Position numbers and translations under genes: made by a program. From GCA-016699445 sp964555055 (GTDB taxonomy: Bacteria; UBA10199; JACPAL01; GCA-016699445), in assembly GCA_964555055.1 (NCBI GenBank), contig CAZKQW010000006.1:142330-206329 (forward strand): 64,000 nucleotides of DNA. Reading direction: 5' to 3'. Under the pieces are notes generated by a model. That model was not told the DNA's origin, ran no database searches, and saw only the letters and a list, made by a program, of their open reading frames with translations. Each line of letters begins with the position of its first letter. The stretch's first letter is position 1. Below, in pieces: positions 44,292 to 53,442 of the stretch.

Positions 44292-45676
44292 TAGTGGGCC
44301 CCTTCCTTCACCAGCGCCTCCGTGATTCGTTCCATCTTCATCCCCCTCGATCCCTTCACCAAGACTAAGTCTCCATCGCGGATCGCCGCTAGGAATCCGC
44401 CCAGAGCCGAGTCCACGTCCTTGGCGTGAAAAATGCGCCCGGGCTCCATGCCCGACCCGAGGGCGCCCTCTCGGACGTCCGCAGCTCTGTCGCCCACCGC
44501 CCACAACACGTCCACGCCCGACTCTCCCGCGTATTCGCCGACTTCCCGGTGGTAATCCGCCGCGTTCTTTCCCAGTTCGAACATGTCGCCCAGGACTAAA
44601 ACCCGACGCCGTCCCTCAAAACGCTTCAAGTAATCGATCGCCGCCTTCATCGAATCCGGGTTCGCGTTGTAGGAGTCGTTGATGACGTCGATGCCGCGCG
44701 CGAGGCGGAGGATCTCCATCCGCTTCTTTTCGGGACGGTAACGCTTCAGGGCGTCCCGCATCGTCTCGAGGCCTACGCGGTAATGGCGCCCGACAAGAAT
44801 CGCAGCGGCCGCGTTGTGCGCGTTATGGGCTCCCCCCAAGGGGATTTCGAAGGACGTCGTCTTGCCAGCGATCTTCACGCGGAAGATCGTCTTGGACAAG
44901 CCTGCCGCTTCGACCGACAGCAATCGGGCCGTCGCCCGGGGGGAAAAGCCGAAACTCACGACGCGGGCGGAGGTCATTTTCCTTAAACTGTCGAAGTACG
45001 GATCGTCGGCGTTCAGGACGGCCAAACCCTTCTTGGGCAAGCGGCGCAATAGTTCTCCCTTGGCGCGCGCGATGCCGAACGGGTTCTTAAAGTTCTCGAT
45101 GTGGGCGCGGCCGATATGCGTCACGACGCCCACTTCCGGCGACGCGATCCGCGCGAGCCAGTCGATCTCGCGCGCGTGGTTCATCCCCATCTCCAACACC
45201 ACTTTCTTGAAGCGCGCCTCCAGCTTAAATAAAGTCTGGGGTAGGCCGATCCAGTTATTGAAGTTCCCTTCCGTCTTCAGGACGGGGCCTTTCAAGTTCA
45301 GGACCGCAGCGATCATGTCCTTCGTCGTCGTTTTTCCGTTCGAACCGGTCACGGCGACCACCGGAACATCAAAACGATTGCGCCAATCCCGGGCGATCCA
45401 TCCCAAAGCCTTCAAGGAATCCTTCACGACGACGAGCGGCGCCGCGGATCCGGCTTCTTTCTCGACGACGGCCGCCACGGCGCCTTTTTCGAAGGCCTGA
45501 GCCACGTGATCGTGGCCGTCATGGCGTTCGCCGCGGAGGGCAACGAACAAGTCGCCGCGCTTCAACGTGCGCGTGTCCGTGGAAACGCCGGTGACCACGG
45601 CCTTCGCGTTTTTCAACGAATATGGAATCATCTTCCCCCGCGCCGCCCGAGCGACGTCCTTCACGCTCATCTTCAT
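44291..45676 (-). CDS. murF: UDP-N-acetylmuramoyl-tripeptide--D-alanyl-D-alanine ligase
   Basis: A 461-aa Mur ligase attaching D-Ala-D-Ala. DTRTLKRGDLFVALRGERHDGHDHV, AVTGSNGKTTTKDMIAAVL, TEGNFNNWIGLPQTLF, EMGMNHAREIDWLARIASP and NDSYNANPDSMKAAI are all typical. The ATG overlaps the murE stop by four bases. Confidence 0.98.
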   Translation of the reverse strand: MKMSVKDVARAARGKMIPYSLKNAKAVVTGVSTDTRTLKRGDLFVALRGERHDGHDHVAQAFEKGAVAAVVEKEAGSAAPLVVVKDSLKALGWIARDWRNRFDVPVVAVTGSNGKTTTKDMIAAVLNLKGPVLKTEGNFNNWIGLPQTLFKLEARFKKVVLEMGMNHAREIDWLARIASPEVGVVTHIGRAHIENFKNPFGIARAKGELLRRLPKKGLAVLNADDPYFDSLRKMTSARVVSFGFSPRATARLLSVEAAGLSKTIFRVKIAGKTTSFEIPLGGAHNAHNAAAAILVGRHYRVGLETMRDALKRYRPEKKRMEILRLARGIDVINDSYNANPDSMKAAIDYLKRFEGRRRVLVLGDMFELGKNAADYHREVGEYAGESGVDVLWAVGDRAADVREGALGSGMEPGRIFHAKDVDSALGGFLAAIRDGDLVLVKGSRGMKMERITEALVKEGAH

Positions 45677-47148
45677 GCCGCTTCCTTCAAGAATTCCTTC
45701 AACACTTCCTGGTCGCTGAAATGGTTTTTCGTTTTCCCGACGATCTGGTAATCCTCGTGTCCCTTGCCCGCGACCAGGATCATGTCGTCCTTGCGCGCGA
45801 GGCCGACCGCTTGGCGCAAAGCCTCCCGGCGATCGGCGACCCTCAAGGCTTTATTTTCCCTAAACCCCTTCATGACGTCGTCGAGGATGGCCTCGGGATC
45901 CTCGGTCCTCGGGTTATCGGACGTCACGATGACGACGTCGCTGAACTTTTCCGCCTCGGCCGCCATCAAGGGACGCTTCGTCCGGTCGCGGTCGCCGCCG
46001 CATCCGAAGACGGTGATGATCCGCCGCGACGCGAGGCGCCTCAACTCCTCGCCGACACGCGCCAAGGCGTCGGGCGTGTGGGCGAAGTCGACGAACACAT
46101 GAACGCCCCGCGCGTTTTCGATGCGCTCCAAGCGTCCTGGGATCTGAGGGGACCGTCGGATGCCGTTTTTGACGGATTCCCAGGGCACGCCCAAAGCCCG
46201 AGCGACGCCGATGGCGACCAGGATATTTTCCAGGTTAAAGCGGCCCAGCAGCGGCGATTGGACTTCCACGGGCCTTCCTTCCCCCTTCGCCTTCAAGGTC
46301 ATCGTCATCCCCGCCGCGTCCATGCGGACGCTTTCGCAGGCGATGTCGGAACCTTCCCCGCCGACCGAAACGGTCGTGACGGACGAAGGCACGTCGATCC
46401 GGCGGGACCAATCGGAAGCCGTGTTTAAAACCGCGTATTTCTTTTTCGAACCTTGGGGCAAAAACGTGTGGAACAGCGTTTTCTTGGCGTTGAAATAGGC
46501 CTCCAAGGACGCATGGTAATCCAAATGATCCTGCGTCAAGTTGGTGAAGGCCGCGACGTCGAAGTCGACGGCCGCGACGCGCTCCATCGTGAGCGCGTGG
46601 GAAGATACCTCCATGACGACGTCCGTGACCCCGGCCGCCTTCATCGCGGCCAGCATCCTTTGGACGTCGACCGATTCCGGCGTCGTGTTCTCGGCGGGGA
46701 AGCGGACCCCCGCGTAACGGTAGTTCACCGTGCCCAAAACCCCCACCGAACGGCCGTCGGCTTTTAAGATTGACTCCACGAGGTAGGACGTCGTGGTCTT
46801 GCCGTTGGTCCCCGTGATGCCGACGACGCGCATGGACCGCGATGGATCCCCGTAAAAACGGGCGGCTAAACGAGCGAGGGTCTTGCGCGCATCCTCGACT
46901 CGGATTTTGACGCCGGCCTCCCCCGCGAATTCCTTCGAATGGACGACCGCGACGGCGCCTTGCTTCAACGCTTGCGCCAAGTAATCATGCCCATCCTGCG
47001 CGGTGCCGGCGATGGCGACGAAGACGAACCCGCTTTTCACCAAGCGCGAGTCTTGGGTGACGCCCGCGACTTCGGCGTCGAGGGCGGCGGATTGCGAAAC
47101 GGTTAGTTGTTCCACGGGAAGGCCCCGTAAAATATCGTTGATCGTCAT
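45673..47148 (-). CDS. murE: UDP-MurNAc-L-Ala-D-Glu--meso-diaminopimelate ligase
   Basis: A 491-aa Mur ligase adding the third stem residue. GVTQDSRLVKSGFVFVAIAG, the ATP loop GITGTNGKTTTSYLVESIL and DYAHTPDA-like FVDFAHTPDALA are present. The motif DNPR in TSDNPRTEDP is the signature for meso-diaminopimelate rather than lysine, so the wall is of the Gram-negative DAP type. Overlaps ftsI and murF by four bases each. Confidence 0.97.
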   Translation of the reverse strand: MTINDILRGLPVEQLTVSQSAALDAEVAGVTQDSRLVKSGFVFVAIAGTAQDGHDYLAQALKQGAVAVVHSKEFAGEAGVKIRVEDARKTLARLAARFYGDPSRSMRVVGITGTNGKTTTSYLVESILKADGRSVGVLGTVNYRYAGVRFPAENTTPESVDVQRMLAAMKAAGVTDVVMEVSSHALTMERVAAVDFDVAAFTNLTQDHLDYHASLEAYFNAKKTLFHTFLPQGSKKKYAVLNTASDWSRRIDVPSSVTTVSVGGEGSDIACESVRMDAAGMTMTLKAKGEGRPVEVQSPLLGRFNLENILVAIGVARALGVPWESVKNGIRRSPQIPGRLERIENARGVHVFVDFAHTPDALARVGEELRRLASRRIITVFGCGGDRDRTKRPLMAAEAEKFSDVVIVTSDNPRTEDPEAILDDVMKGFRENKALRVADRREALRQAVGLARKDDMILVAGKGHEDYQIVGKTKNHFSDQEVLKEFLKEAA

Positions 47149-49151
47149 TGTGCTCTGAAGATGATCCTTATCTTTTCTTTCTTGGTTTCGCTCAGGACGG
47201 CTCCGGCCGTAGGTTCCTGGGAGACGGCCACGCCATTACCGACGATTTCCCCCTGCAAGCCCGCACGATCCAAAAGCGCGATGACGCTTCTTTTCGACAA
47301 GCCGCGAAAATCCGGTATCTGATTTTTCGAGAATTGAAGTGCCGCCTCGGGCATCGGGGTCGGGGCTTCGATTTTCGGAAGGACCTTCTGCGGGGCTTTT
47401 TCGTCGCGCTTCGCGTACTCGACCTTGGGTTTCTCGAACTCCTGCGTCGGGCCGACGCCTAAATCGCGGAGGGCCTCCCAGGCGATCTTCTTGAACACGG
47501 GAGCCGCCACCAAACCGCCATAGATGACGCCTTGGGGCTCGTCGATATTGACGGCGATGACGAAGCGCGGGTTCTCGGCGGGCACCATGCCGATGAAAGA
47601 GCTCATGAATTTCGTGTGCGAGTAGGCCCCGTTCACGAATTTTTGCGCCGTACCCGTCTTTCCCGCCACGCTGTAGCCGGGCAAGGCCGCCTTCGTCGCC
47701 GTACCGCCCTCCTTCGTCACTTCGGTCATCATATCGATGACCTGGTCGGCGACTTTCTTGGAAAGGACGCGTGAGACTGTTTGCGGTTGGTTCTCCAAAA
47801 TCACGGCACCCGAAGCATCGATGATTTTTCGGACGAAATACGGTCGCATCCTCACGCCTCCGTTGGCGATCGTAGCGAAGCTAGACGCCATTTGCAGAGG
47901 TGTGACGCGCAAACCCTGGCCAAATGAGACATTGGCAAATTCGATGTCTTGCCAGGATGATGGCGGCCTCATGAAGCCTGAGGATTCGCCGGGATAATCG
48001 ATTCCGGTCTTCTTTCCGAAGCCAAAGAGACTGACGATTTCGCCGAACGCCTTTTTCCCGACCCGCTTTCCGACTTTGTAGATGCCGATGTTCGAGGAGA
48101 CCTTGAGGATCTCCCGCAAATCCATCATGCCGTATTTTTCGTGGTCATGAATGGTATGCTTCCCGACTTTTAAAGCCCCATTTTCGCAAAAGAATTTTTC
48201 CGAGGGCTTCACGGCTCCCGTCTCCAAGGCCGCAGCCGCCATGATCGTCTTGAACGTTGATCCCGGCTCAAAGGTGTCGGTCACCGCGAGGTTCCTCCAC
48301 GTATTCAAGCTGTAGTTCTGGTATTCGTTCGGATTGAAATTGGGGTAAGTGGACATGGCTAACACGGCGCCGGTCTTAGGCTCGATGACGATGGCCGAAC
48401 ATGACTTGGCCCGATGGGCGGTGCAGACGTCGTTCAATTCCTTTTCCGTCACGTATTGAATGTTCTTCCGAGTGGTCAAATAAACGTGATTCACTTCTTT
48501 CACGTTCTCTGCTTCCAAGGTCTCCTCGGTCTCGTACGCTTTCCCGCGCGCGTCGCGGAACGCCTCCGACTTGCCCTTCCCTCCCTTGAGGTACTTATCG
48601 TAGAATAATTCCAAGCCGCTTAGCCCGTTATTCTCCGGCCCGACGGCGCCCAGGATCTGACTGGCGACTTCACGGTTCGGATAGTAACGCTTGGAGGTCT
48701 TCACCATCTCAATGGCCTTAGGATCGACTTGGGCGATCTTTTCCTTCTCATCACGCCCTACGTAGCGTTTGAGCCAGACGTATTTCTTCTCGAGATCCAA
48801 TTTCTCCGAAACGTCATGCACGGACATATTCAAAAGGGGCGAGATGGTGCTCAGAAACTTCTGCTTGTCTTGGATACGGCGGGGACGAACTGCGACCGAA
48901 TAACTCGGGACGCTGACGGCCAGTTCTTCATTATCGGCGTCGAAGATATTCCCGCGCGGAGGCGGCTCTTCGATTTTGGCGATGTATTGGGTTTGCGCGC
49001 GGCGGGCCAGTTTCGGATCGTCCGCCAAATGTAGGAAAACGCATCGATAACCCACCGCGACGAAGGACAAGACGAAAAAAGCCCCTAAAAGGGCCATTTT
49101 CTGGCGCCGTTGCCGGCGCCCCGCGTCTTTCTGAAAGGAGCGTTTTTTCAC
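47145..49151 (-). CDS. ftsI: Septal peptidoglycan transpeptidase FtsI (PBP3) with a PASTA domain
   Basis: A 668-aa class B penicillin-binding protein. Cytoplasmic basic tail and one membrane helix (KMALLGAFFVLSFVAVGYRC) precede the PBP dimerisation domain. The transpeptidase motifs are STFK (in FEPGSTFKTIMA), SSN (KVSSNIGIYK) and KTGT (VAGKTGTAQKF). The C-terminal 60 residues form a single PASTA domain (IPDFRGLSKRSVIALLDRAGL), which some deltaproteobacterial and Gram-positive FtsI proteins have. Overlaps ftsL and murE by four bases. Confidence 0.96.
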   Translation of the reverse strand: MKKRSFQKDAGRRQRRQKMALLGAFFVLSFVAVGYRCVFLHLADDPKLARRAQTQYIAKIEEPPPRGNIFDADNEELAVSVPSYSVAVRPRRIQDKQKFLSTISPLLNMSVHDVSEKLDLEKKYVWLKRYVGRDEKEKIAQVDPKAIEMVKTSKRYYPNREVASQILGAVGPENNGLSGLELFYDKYLKGGKGKSEAFRDARGKAYETEETLEAENVKEVNHVYLTTRKNIQYVTEKELNDVCTAHRAKSCSAIVIEPKTGAVLAMSTYPNFNPNEYQNYSLNTWRNLAVTDTFEPGSTFKTIMAAAALETGAVKPSEKFFCENGALKVGKHTIHDHEKYGMMDLREILKVSSNIGIYKVGKRVGKKAFGEIVSLFGFGKKTGIDYPGESSGFMRPPSSWQDIEFANVSFGQGLRVTPLQMASSFATIANGGVRMRPYFVRKIIDASGAVILENQPQTVSRVLSKKVADQVIDMMTEVTKEGGTATKAALPGYSVAGKTGTAQKFVNGAYSHTKFMSSFIGMVPAENPRFVIAVNIDEPQGVIYGGLVAAPVFKKIAWEALRDLGVGPTQEFEKPKVEYAKRDEKAPQKVLPKIEAPTPMPEAALQFSKNQIPDFRGLSKRSVIALLDRAGLQGEIVGNGVAVSQEPTAGAVLSETKKEKIRIIFRAQ

Positions 49152-49522
49152 GGAGCCTTTTTACCCCCCGGCTTCACGAAATAAACCTGCGATTCCTCCG
49201 GTTTCTTAAAGCCCATCTGGGCGGCCAGCGATTCCAGCCTCTGGGGGGACTTCAACGTGGCCGCCTCCACCATGAGCGAATGGTTCCGTGCCTTCAGGTC
49301 CTCTTGGAACTCTTCCAAATGGCGGATGCGATATCCCATCTCCGTGACCTTCGCCCGCAACCACACGTAACCCAAAACGAAGACGAAGATTAGCGCGACA
49401 TAAAGGGCGATCGACTTCAGGAACTGGCGCATGCGGATGTTCTGGTACCCGCGCATCCCGCGTTTCCGTATCTTGGTTTGAGGCCAATAATATTGTCCGG
49501 CGATGACTCCACTTCTTCTCAT
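49148..49522 (-). CDS. ftsL: Cell division protein FtsL-like
   Basis: A 124-aa bitopic protein placed, as FtsL usually is, between rsmH and ftsI. A basic cytoplasmic tail, one membrane helix (SIALYVALIFVFVLGYVWL) and a periplasmic coiled coil (GYRIRHLEEFQEDLKARNHSLMVEAATL) match FtsL/FtsB architecture. The call rests on position and shape because the family is poorly conserved. Confidence 0.85.
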   Translation of the reverse strand: MRRSGVIAGQYYWPQTKIRKRGMRGYQNIRMRQFLKSIALYVALIFVFVLGYVWLRAKVTEMGYRIRHLEEFQEDLKARNHSLMVEAATLKSPQRLESLAAQMGFKKPEESQVYFVKPGGKKAP

Positions 49523-50442
49523 AGACTCTCCGGATCGATTTTCTCGGCGACGCGCATCTTGGCGGAACGGGACCGGGGATTCGCTTCCACTTCGTCATCT
49601 TTGGGAACGAGGGGTTTCTTCGTCAGTTTCTTCATGATCTCGTCCCTTTCGTATCCTTGAATCGCTTGCTTCACGATACGATCCTCCAAAGAATGATAGG
49701 AAATCACCGCCAGCCTGCCTCCGGGCCCTAAGAACTCGGGGGCTTTCCTCAGAAAATTTTCCAACCGCTCCAACTCCCGGTTCACGGCGATCCTCAAAGC
49801 TTGAAAGACGCGGGTAGCAGGATGGATCTTCATCTTCCGGTAACCGCCCGGAACCGCCGATTTCACTAAGTCGGCAAGCTCGGTCGTGGTTTCGATCCGG
49901 CGCTTCCTCCGGCTTTCCACGATAACCCGGGCGATCCGTCCGGGAAACCTCTCCTCGCCCCACTTCCTAAAAACATCCTCGAGCGCGTCTTGCCGCCACC
50001 CGTTCACGATGTCGGCCGCCGTCGTTTCGGCGTCGAACCCCATCCGCATGTCCAGAGGGGCCTCCTTGGAAAAAGAAAAGCCTCTTTCCGCCTCATCCAG
50101 CTGCAGCGACGACACTCCGAGGTCCAACAATAGGCCTTGGAACTTTTTCCCTCCGGCCGCTTCGGACCACGCCTCCAGATCCTCGTACGATCCTTGACGT
50201 AAAGCCGACATCCCGGAGAATCGCTTTAATCGCTCGCGGGCAACGGAAAGAATGGCTTCATCCCGATCCACCCCCACCAGAAAACCGGACCCGAACCCTT
50301 GCAACCTTTCTAAAATCTTCTCCGAATGCCCTCCGGCCCCTAAGGTGCCGTCCAAATAACATCCCGGCTTCACGACCAACCACTCCAACGCTTCCCGCAA
50401 CATCACGGGCCGATGGACGGTCTTTTCCTCTAGTGCAACCAC
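49519..50442 (-). CDS. rsmH: 16S rRNA m4C1402 methyltransferase
   Basis: A 307-aa SAM-dependent methyltransferase. HRPVMLREALEWL, YLDGTLGAGGHSEKIL (SAM site), GLLLDLGVSSLQLDEAERGFSF, KIHPATRVFQALRIAVNREL and AVISYHSLEDRIVKQ are diagnostic. The probable GTG start at 50442 overlaps the end of the STAS gene by 13 bp. Confidence 0.96.
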   Translation of the reverse strand: MVALEEKTVHRPVMLREALEWLVVKPGCYLDGTLGAGGHSEKILERLQGFGSGFLVGVDRDEAILSVARERLKRFSGMSALRQGSYEDLEAWSEAAGGKKFQGLLLDLGVSSLQLDEAERGFSFSKEAPLDMRMGFDAETTAADIVNGWRQDALEDVFRKWGEERFPGRIARVIVESRRKRRIETTTELADLVKSAVPGGYRKMKIHPATRVFQALRIAVNRELERLENFLRKAPEFLGPGGRLAVISYHSLEDRIVKQAIQGYERDEIMKKLTKKPLVPKDDEVEANPRSRSAKMRVAEKIDPESL

Positions 50443-50780
50443 GCCGAACCATCCGCCAGGCGCGCGATGCTCATGACCGCGTCCTCGACCGACGCGTACG
50501 TCTCGAAATACGAATCCGTCCCGCTCGCCCTCACGATTTCCCGCGTGTACGGACTGAGGTTCACGAGCTTGATGTCGCCGGGTCTAAGGTCGCAGGCCTT
50601 CGCCACCGTCACGAGCTCGGAGAGGACCCGGTAATGGATATGCTCCACGTGGCTGAAATCCAGGATGATGCCGTGGGTGTCCGCCTGGGAGAGGCTGACG
50701 ATATTCTTCAACAGCTCTTCCCCCGCCAACTGATCGACTTCCCCTTCCAAATTCACGACCGACACTTGTTCCATCTGCAT
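50430..50780 (-). CDS. STAS-domain protein inserted in the dcw cluster
   Basis: A 116-aa single STAS domain (anti-anti-sigma fold): VVNLEGEVDQLAGEELLKNI, GIILDFSHVEHIHYRVLSEL, then IKLVNLSPYTREIVRASG. In SpoIIAA/RsbV proteins the helix begins with a phosphorylatable Ser in a D-S-S-G-like loop; here the position reads HYRV, so classical phospho-switching is unlikely. AGGAGG precedes the ATG. It sits between mraZ and rsmH, a place where most genomes have no gene, and overlaps rsmH, so it is expressed with the division genes. No partner anti-sigma factor is visible. Confidence 0.88.
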   Translation of the reverse strand: MQMEQVSVVNLEGEVDQLAGEELLKNIVSLSQADTHGIILDFSHVEHIHYRVLSELVTVAKACDLRPGDIKLVNLSPYTREIVRASGTDSYFETYASVEDAVMSIARLADGSAWLH

Positions 50781-50792
50781 GGAACCTCCTTG

Positions 50793-51236
50793 TTAAAGGC
50801 CTAAATCGGCCAGTTTCGCCCCGCCATCGTGCGACAAGTCGCTTTCGGCTTTTTCGAAGACTTTTTGCCACTTCTCGGCCGCCCAAATCTCGATCCTCTT
50901 CGTCATGCCCACGATGATGACATCTTGATTGAGCTCCGCGTATTTGCGGAGCGTGGGCGGGATAACGATACGCCCGTTCGGATCCAGGGGAGACTCGGAA
51001 GCCGCGGAAATAAAGAAGCGTTGCAGGTCTTTCACTTCCGGCTTGAATTGAGGCAGAGCCGCGACTTTTTCTTCGACGGCTTTCCATTCCCAAAAGGGAT
51101 ACGCCCAAAGACAGCCGTCAAAGTTTGTCACAATGAGACGTTCATCGGAGTGAGCAAGCAAAATCTCTCGAAATTTCGAAGGGATAGAGAGCCTTCCTTT
51201 GCTATCGATAGTATGTTCGTATCGTCCTCTAAACAC
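50793..51236 (-). CDS. mraZ: Transcriptional regulator MraZ
   Basis: A 147-aa protein with two SpoVT/AbrB-like halves: FRGRYEHTIDSKGRLSIPSKFREIL and ESPLDPNGRIVIPPTLRKYAEL. MraZ is a DNA-binding regulator of its own dcw operon. GTG is the start, with GGGGTGA upstream. Three TGGGA boxes with 10-bp spacing lie in the promoter, as expected for MraZ binding. Confidence 0.96.
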   Translation of the reverse strand: MFRGRYEHTIDSKGRLSIPSKFREILLAHSDERLIVTNFDGCLWAYPFWEWKAVEEKVAALPQFKPEVKDLQRFFISAASESPLDPNGRIVIPPTLRKYAELNQDVIIVGMTKRIEIWAAEKWQKVFEKAESDLSHDGGAKLADLGL

Positions 51237-51264
51237 GCTCTCACCCCTTCATCTTGGAGCTTTA

Positions 51265-51289
51265 TGGGAATTCATGGGATGATATGGGA
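51265..51289 (+). promoter_or_regulatory. MraZ operator: three TGGGA boxes at 10-bp intervals
   Basis: TGGGA occurs at 51265, 51275 and 51285, each separated by five bases, the arrangement recognised by MraZ in Escherichia coli (TGGGN repeats with 5-nt spacers). The boxes flank the -10 element, supporting autorepression. Confidence 0.85.
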
Positions 51290-51308
51290 TTCAAACAAAA
51301 ACTGTCAA
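51279..51308 (-). promoter_or_regulatory. Sigma-70 promoter of the dcw operon (P-mra)
   Basis: On the minus strand, TTGACA (51303-51308) and TATCAT (51279-51284) are separated by 18 bp. Transcription would begin near 51272, about 36 bases before the mraZ GTG. The -10 element lies between MraZ boxes, so binding would block polymerase. The rest of the 281-bp gap to the ferredoxin gene is AT-rich with further single TGGG(A/T) words (51318, 51508). Confidence 0.75.
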
Positions 51309-51517
51309 TAAAAAGTATGGGTAATTATGTGAAAATTATAGAGAAAATACGCATCCCATACCCCCTGTGGATAAGTTGATATTTTTCTTAAGAATCAGGG
51401 GTTTAATTTTATAGAGATAAAGTAATGCAGGAGAAATAAGAGGAGTTTTTTATTCTGAATTCGGAGAAGAATTAAATTTTCTTTAAAAGAAACGAAGCGA
51501 AGTTTGTATGGGATTTT

Positions 51518-51877
51518 TTACGACAAAACGCCTTCCGAATAAGGCTCTGGAATGATGCCATGGAGGGGCGTGGCTTTTTCGATTTCCTCCGCGGTCAGTT
51601 TATGGATGTGGATGGCATCGTAAGGGCAGTACTGCTCGCACTGCTTGCAGCCGATGCATGTTTCCATATTGATATGGACGATCTGCAGGACGCCTTCGGC
51701 TTTTTCCCCTCCCCGCAATTCGAGACAGGCCGGAACGGGACACCAGTGGACGCAGTATTCGCAGCCGGTGCACGAGTCGCGCTCGACTAAAGCCTTCAAT
51801 TTCGGCTTCGCGGCTTTCGCCGGAGCGGGTGGCGTGGCTTCCGAGGGCGCGGCGGGGGCGTTGGGGGTCTCTTCCAT
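51518..51877 (-). CDS. 2[4Fe-4S] ferredoxin with Ala/Pro-rich N-terminal extension
   Basis: A 119-aa electron carrier. Two cluster motifs are present: CTGCEYCVHWCP and CIGCKQCEQYCPYDAI. The first 30 residues are Ala/Pro/Lys-rich (EETPNAPAAPSEATPPAPAK) and probably disordered. A loop between the clusters (LRGGEKAEGV) is longer than in small ferredoxins. It stands alone upstream of the dcw operon; its partners are not evident, though the ferredoxin-type sulfite reductase in this window is one candidate. Confidence 0.9.
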   Translation of the reverse strand: MEETPNAPAAPSEATPPAPAKAAKPKLKALVERDSCTGCEYCVHWCPVPACLELRGGEKAEGVLQIVHINMETCIGCKQCEQYCPYDAIHIHKLTAEEIEKATPLHGIIPEPYSEGVLS

Positions 51878-52125
51878 AAGTATCCTTTATTGGGAGTCCC
51901 GTAGTAAGGGAGTTTCTCCCGAATTGTCTAGCCTGTTTTTACTGCGCTAAAACCCGCATCTTTTTGGAAATGCCGCTTCCTAGAATACCCTCGCCCAGGT
52001 CGTAAGACAAGGACGCTCCAATAAACCCCCGGTAAATAAATGTTAAATTAAGATTCATGAAAATTTTCCGAGCACTGCAATTGGCTCCGAACTTGAAATC
52101 GCTTCTCTTCTTTAAGAGGGTGACC

Positions 52126-53400
52126 ATGAAAAGAATCATTCTCATGCTAGGATTCTTGTCTTCTTCCGTGACAGGAGGGTTTTCGAGCGCCGATGCCCGA
52201 GAGCTCTCCCTCTCACCCCTTTCTTATGCGACGGTTCGCGGCAGCGACGGTGGACAGAGTGCCGCGGCCCTCTCCTTGCAAGATCAATCAGGGACGGACG
52301 ACGACTGGAATCGTTACGTCGAGTTCAACACTCCCGGCGTCGCCTATCAAGGAACGCGCACATGGATTTTACCTGGCGCCATCGACCCACGGGGGATCAC
52401 GGCCCTGCGGTTCGACGTCCATTACAAGGGTCCTTTGAAGTCTTTCCAAACGTGGACATGGAAAATTTACGATTGGAAAAACCGCCGATGGACGTTCCTC
52501 GGCACGAACGCGGGTGCTTCCGGATGGCAATGGGGGATGCTACGCTTTCCCATCGGCGGCGTTTTGCCGAACTACATCAACGCGGCCCGGAACCTAAAAA
52601 TCCAACTGACGTCCAACAACGCCGCGGACGACGCGGACATCGATTTCGAGGCGCTCGTCTTCACCGTGCCCGAAGCCCAGGAGCTTCCGGACGAGGCTTC
52701 GCGATGGAGGCCGGAGATGAATGACTCCTTCCAAATCCAATTCACCGGGGACATCGACACGAGCATCCCTGCGGACATTTACGAACTCGATCTCTTCGAT
52801 ACGCCGACGGGCTTGATCGACGCGCTCCACGCCTCCGGCAGAAAAGCCATCTGCTACATCAATACCGGCACTTGGGAAGATTGGAGGCCCGATCAGGCAT
52901 CGTTTCCGGCCGGGATGAAAGGGCGCGGCAACGGGTGGCCCGGGGAAAAATGGCTCGACATCCGTCAGATCCACGTCCTCGGTCCTTTGATGGAAGCGCG
53001 CATGGATCTATGCCGCTCCAAAGGCTTCGACGGCATCGAAACGGACAATATCGACGGGTACACGAATGATACGGGATTCCCGCTTACTTACCAGGATCAG
53101 TTGGCCTACAATTTATTCCTTTCGCAGGCTGCCCACGCGCGCGGCCTTTCCATCGGCCTTAAGAATGACCTCGGTCAAATCCTGGACCTCGTCGGCCATT
53201 ACGATTGGATGCTGAACGAGAGCTGCTTCGACTACGACGAATGCGGCCTCCTGACGCCGTTCGTCCAAGCGGGTAAGACTGTCTACACGCTCGAATACGA
53301 CTTACCTCTTTCCGCAGTCTGCGACGAGGCGCGCGCCCTGGGCATCCAAGCGATCGGAAAAAATCAAAATCTCGATGCCTACCGAGAGACCTGTCGTTAA
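52126..53400 (+). CDS. Secreted GH114-like glycoside hydrolase
   Basis: A 424-aa protein. ATG 52126 has GAGGGTGA before it and gives a signal peptide (KRIILMLGFLSSSVTGGFSSADA); the ATG 69 bases earlier has no site. An N-terminal beta-rich region (to about 190) is followed by a TIM-barrel of the GH114 type: WRPEMNDSFQIQFTGDID, ADIYELDLFDTP, GRKAICYINTGTWEDWRPD, FDGIETDNIDGY and IGLKNDL. GH114 enzymes include endo-alpha-1,4-polygalactosaminidases, so it may act on a surface galactosamine polymer. Confidence 0.85.
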   Translation: MKRIILMLGFLSSSVTGGFSSADARELSLSPLSYATVRGSDGGQSAAALSLQDQSGTDDDWNRYVEFNTPGVAYQGTRTWILPGAIDPRGITALRFDVHYKGPLKSFQTWTWKIYDWKNRRWTFLGTNAGASGWQWGMLRFPIGGVLPNYINAARNLKIQLTSNNAADDADIDFEALVFTVPEAQELPDEASRWRPEMNDSFQIQFTGDIDTSIPADIYELDLFDTPTGLIDALHASGRKAICYINTGTWEDWRPDQASFPAGMKGRGNGWPGEKWLDIRQIHVLGPLMEARMDLCRSKGFDGIETDNIDGYTNDTGFPLTYQDQLAYNLFLSQAAHARGLSIGLKNDLGQILDLVGHYDWMLNESCFDYDECGLLTPFVQAGKTVYTLEYDLPLSAVCDEARALGIQAIGKNQNLDAYRETCR

Positions 53401-53442
53401 AAAAATATTGTCCTCAAGCGAGAGACGCATCATGGTTCCCGG

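Noticed and set aside
44292..44504. Extended N-terminus of MraY
   Set aside because: It overlaps murF entirely, is Gly/Arg-rich, and the TAATG junction at 44291 gives the family-typical start.
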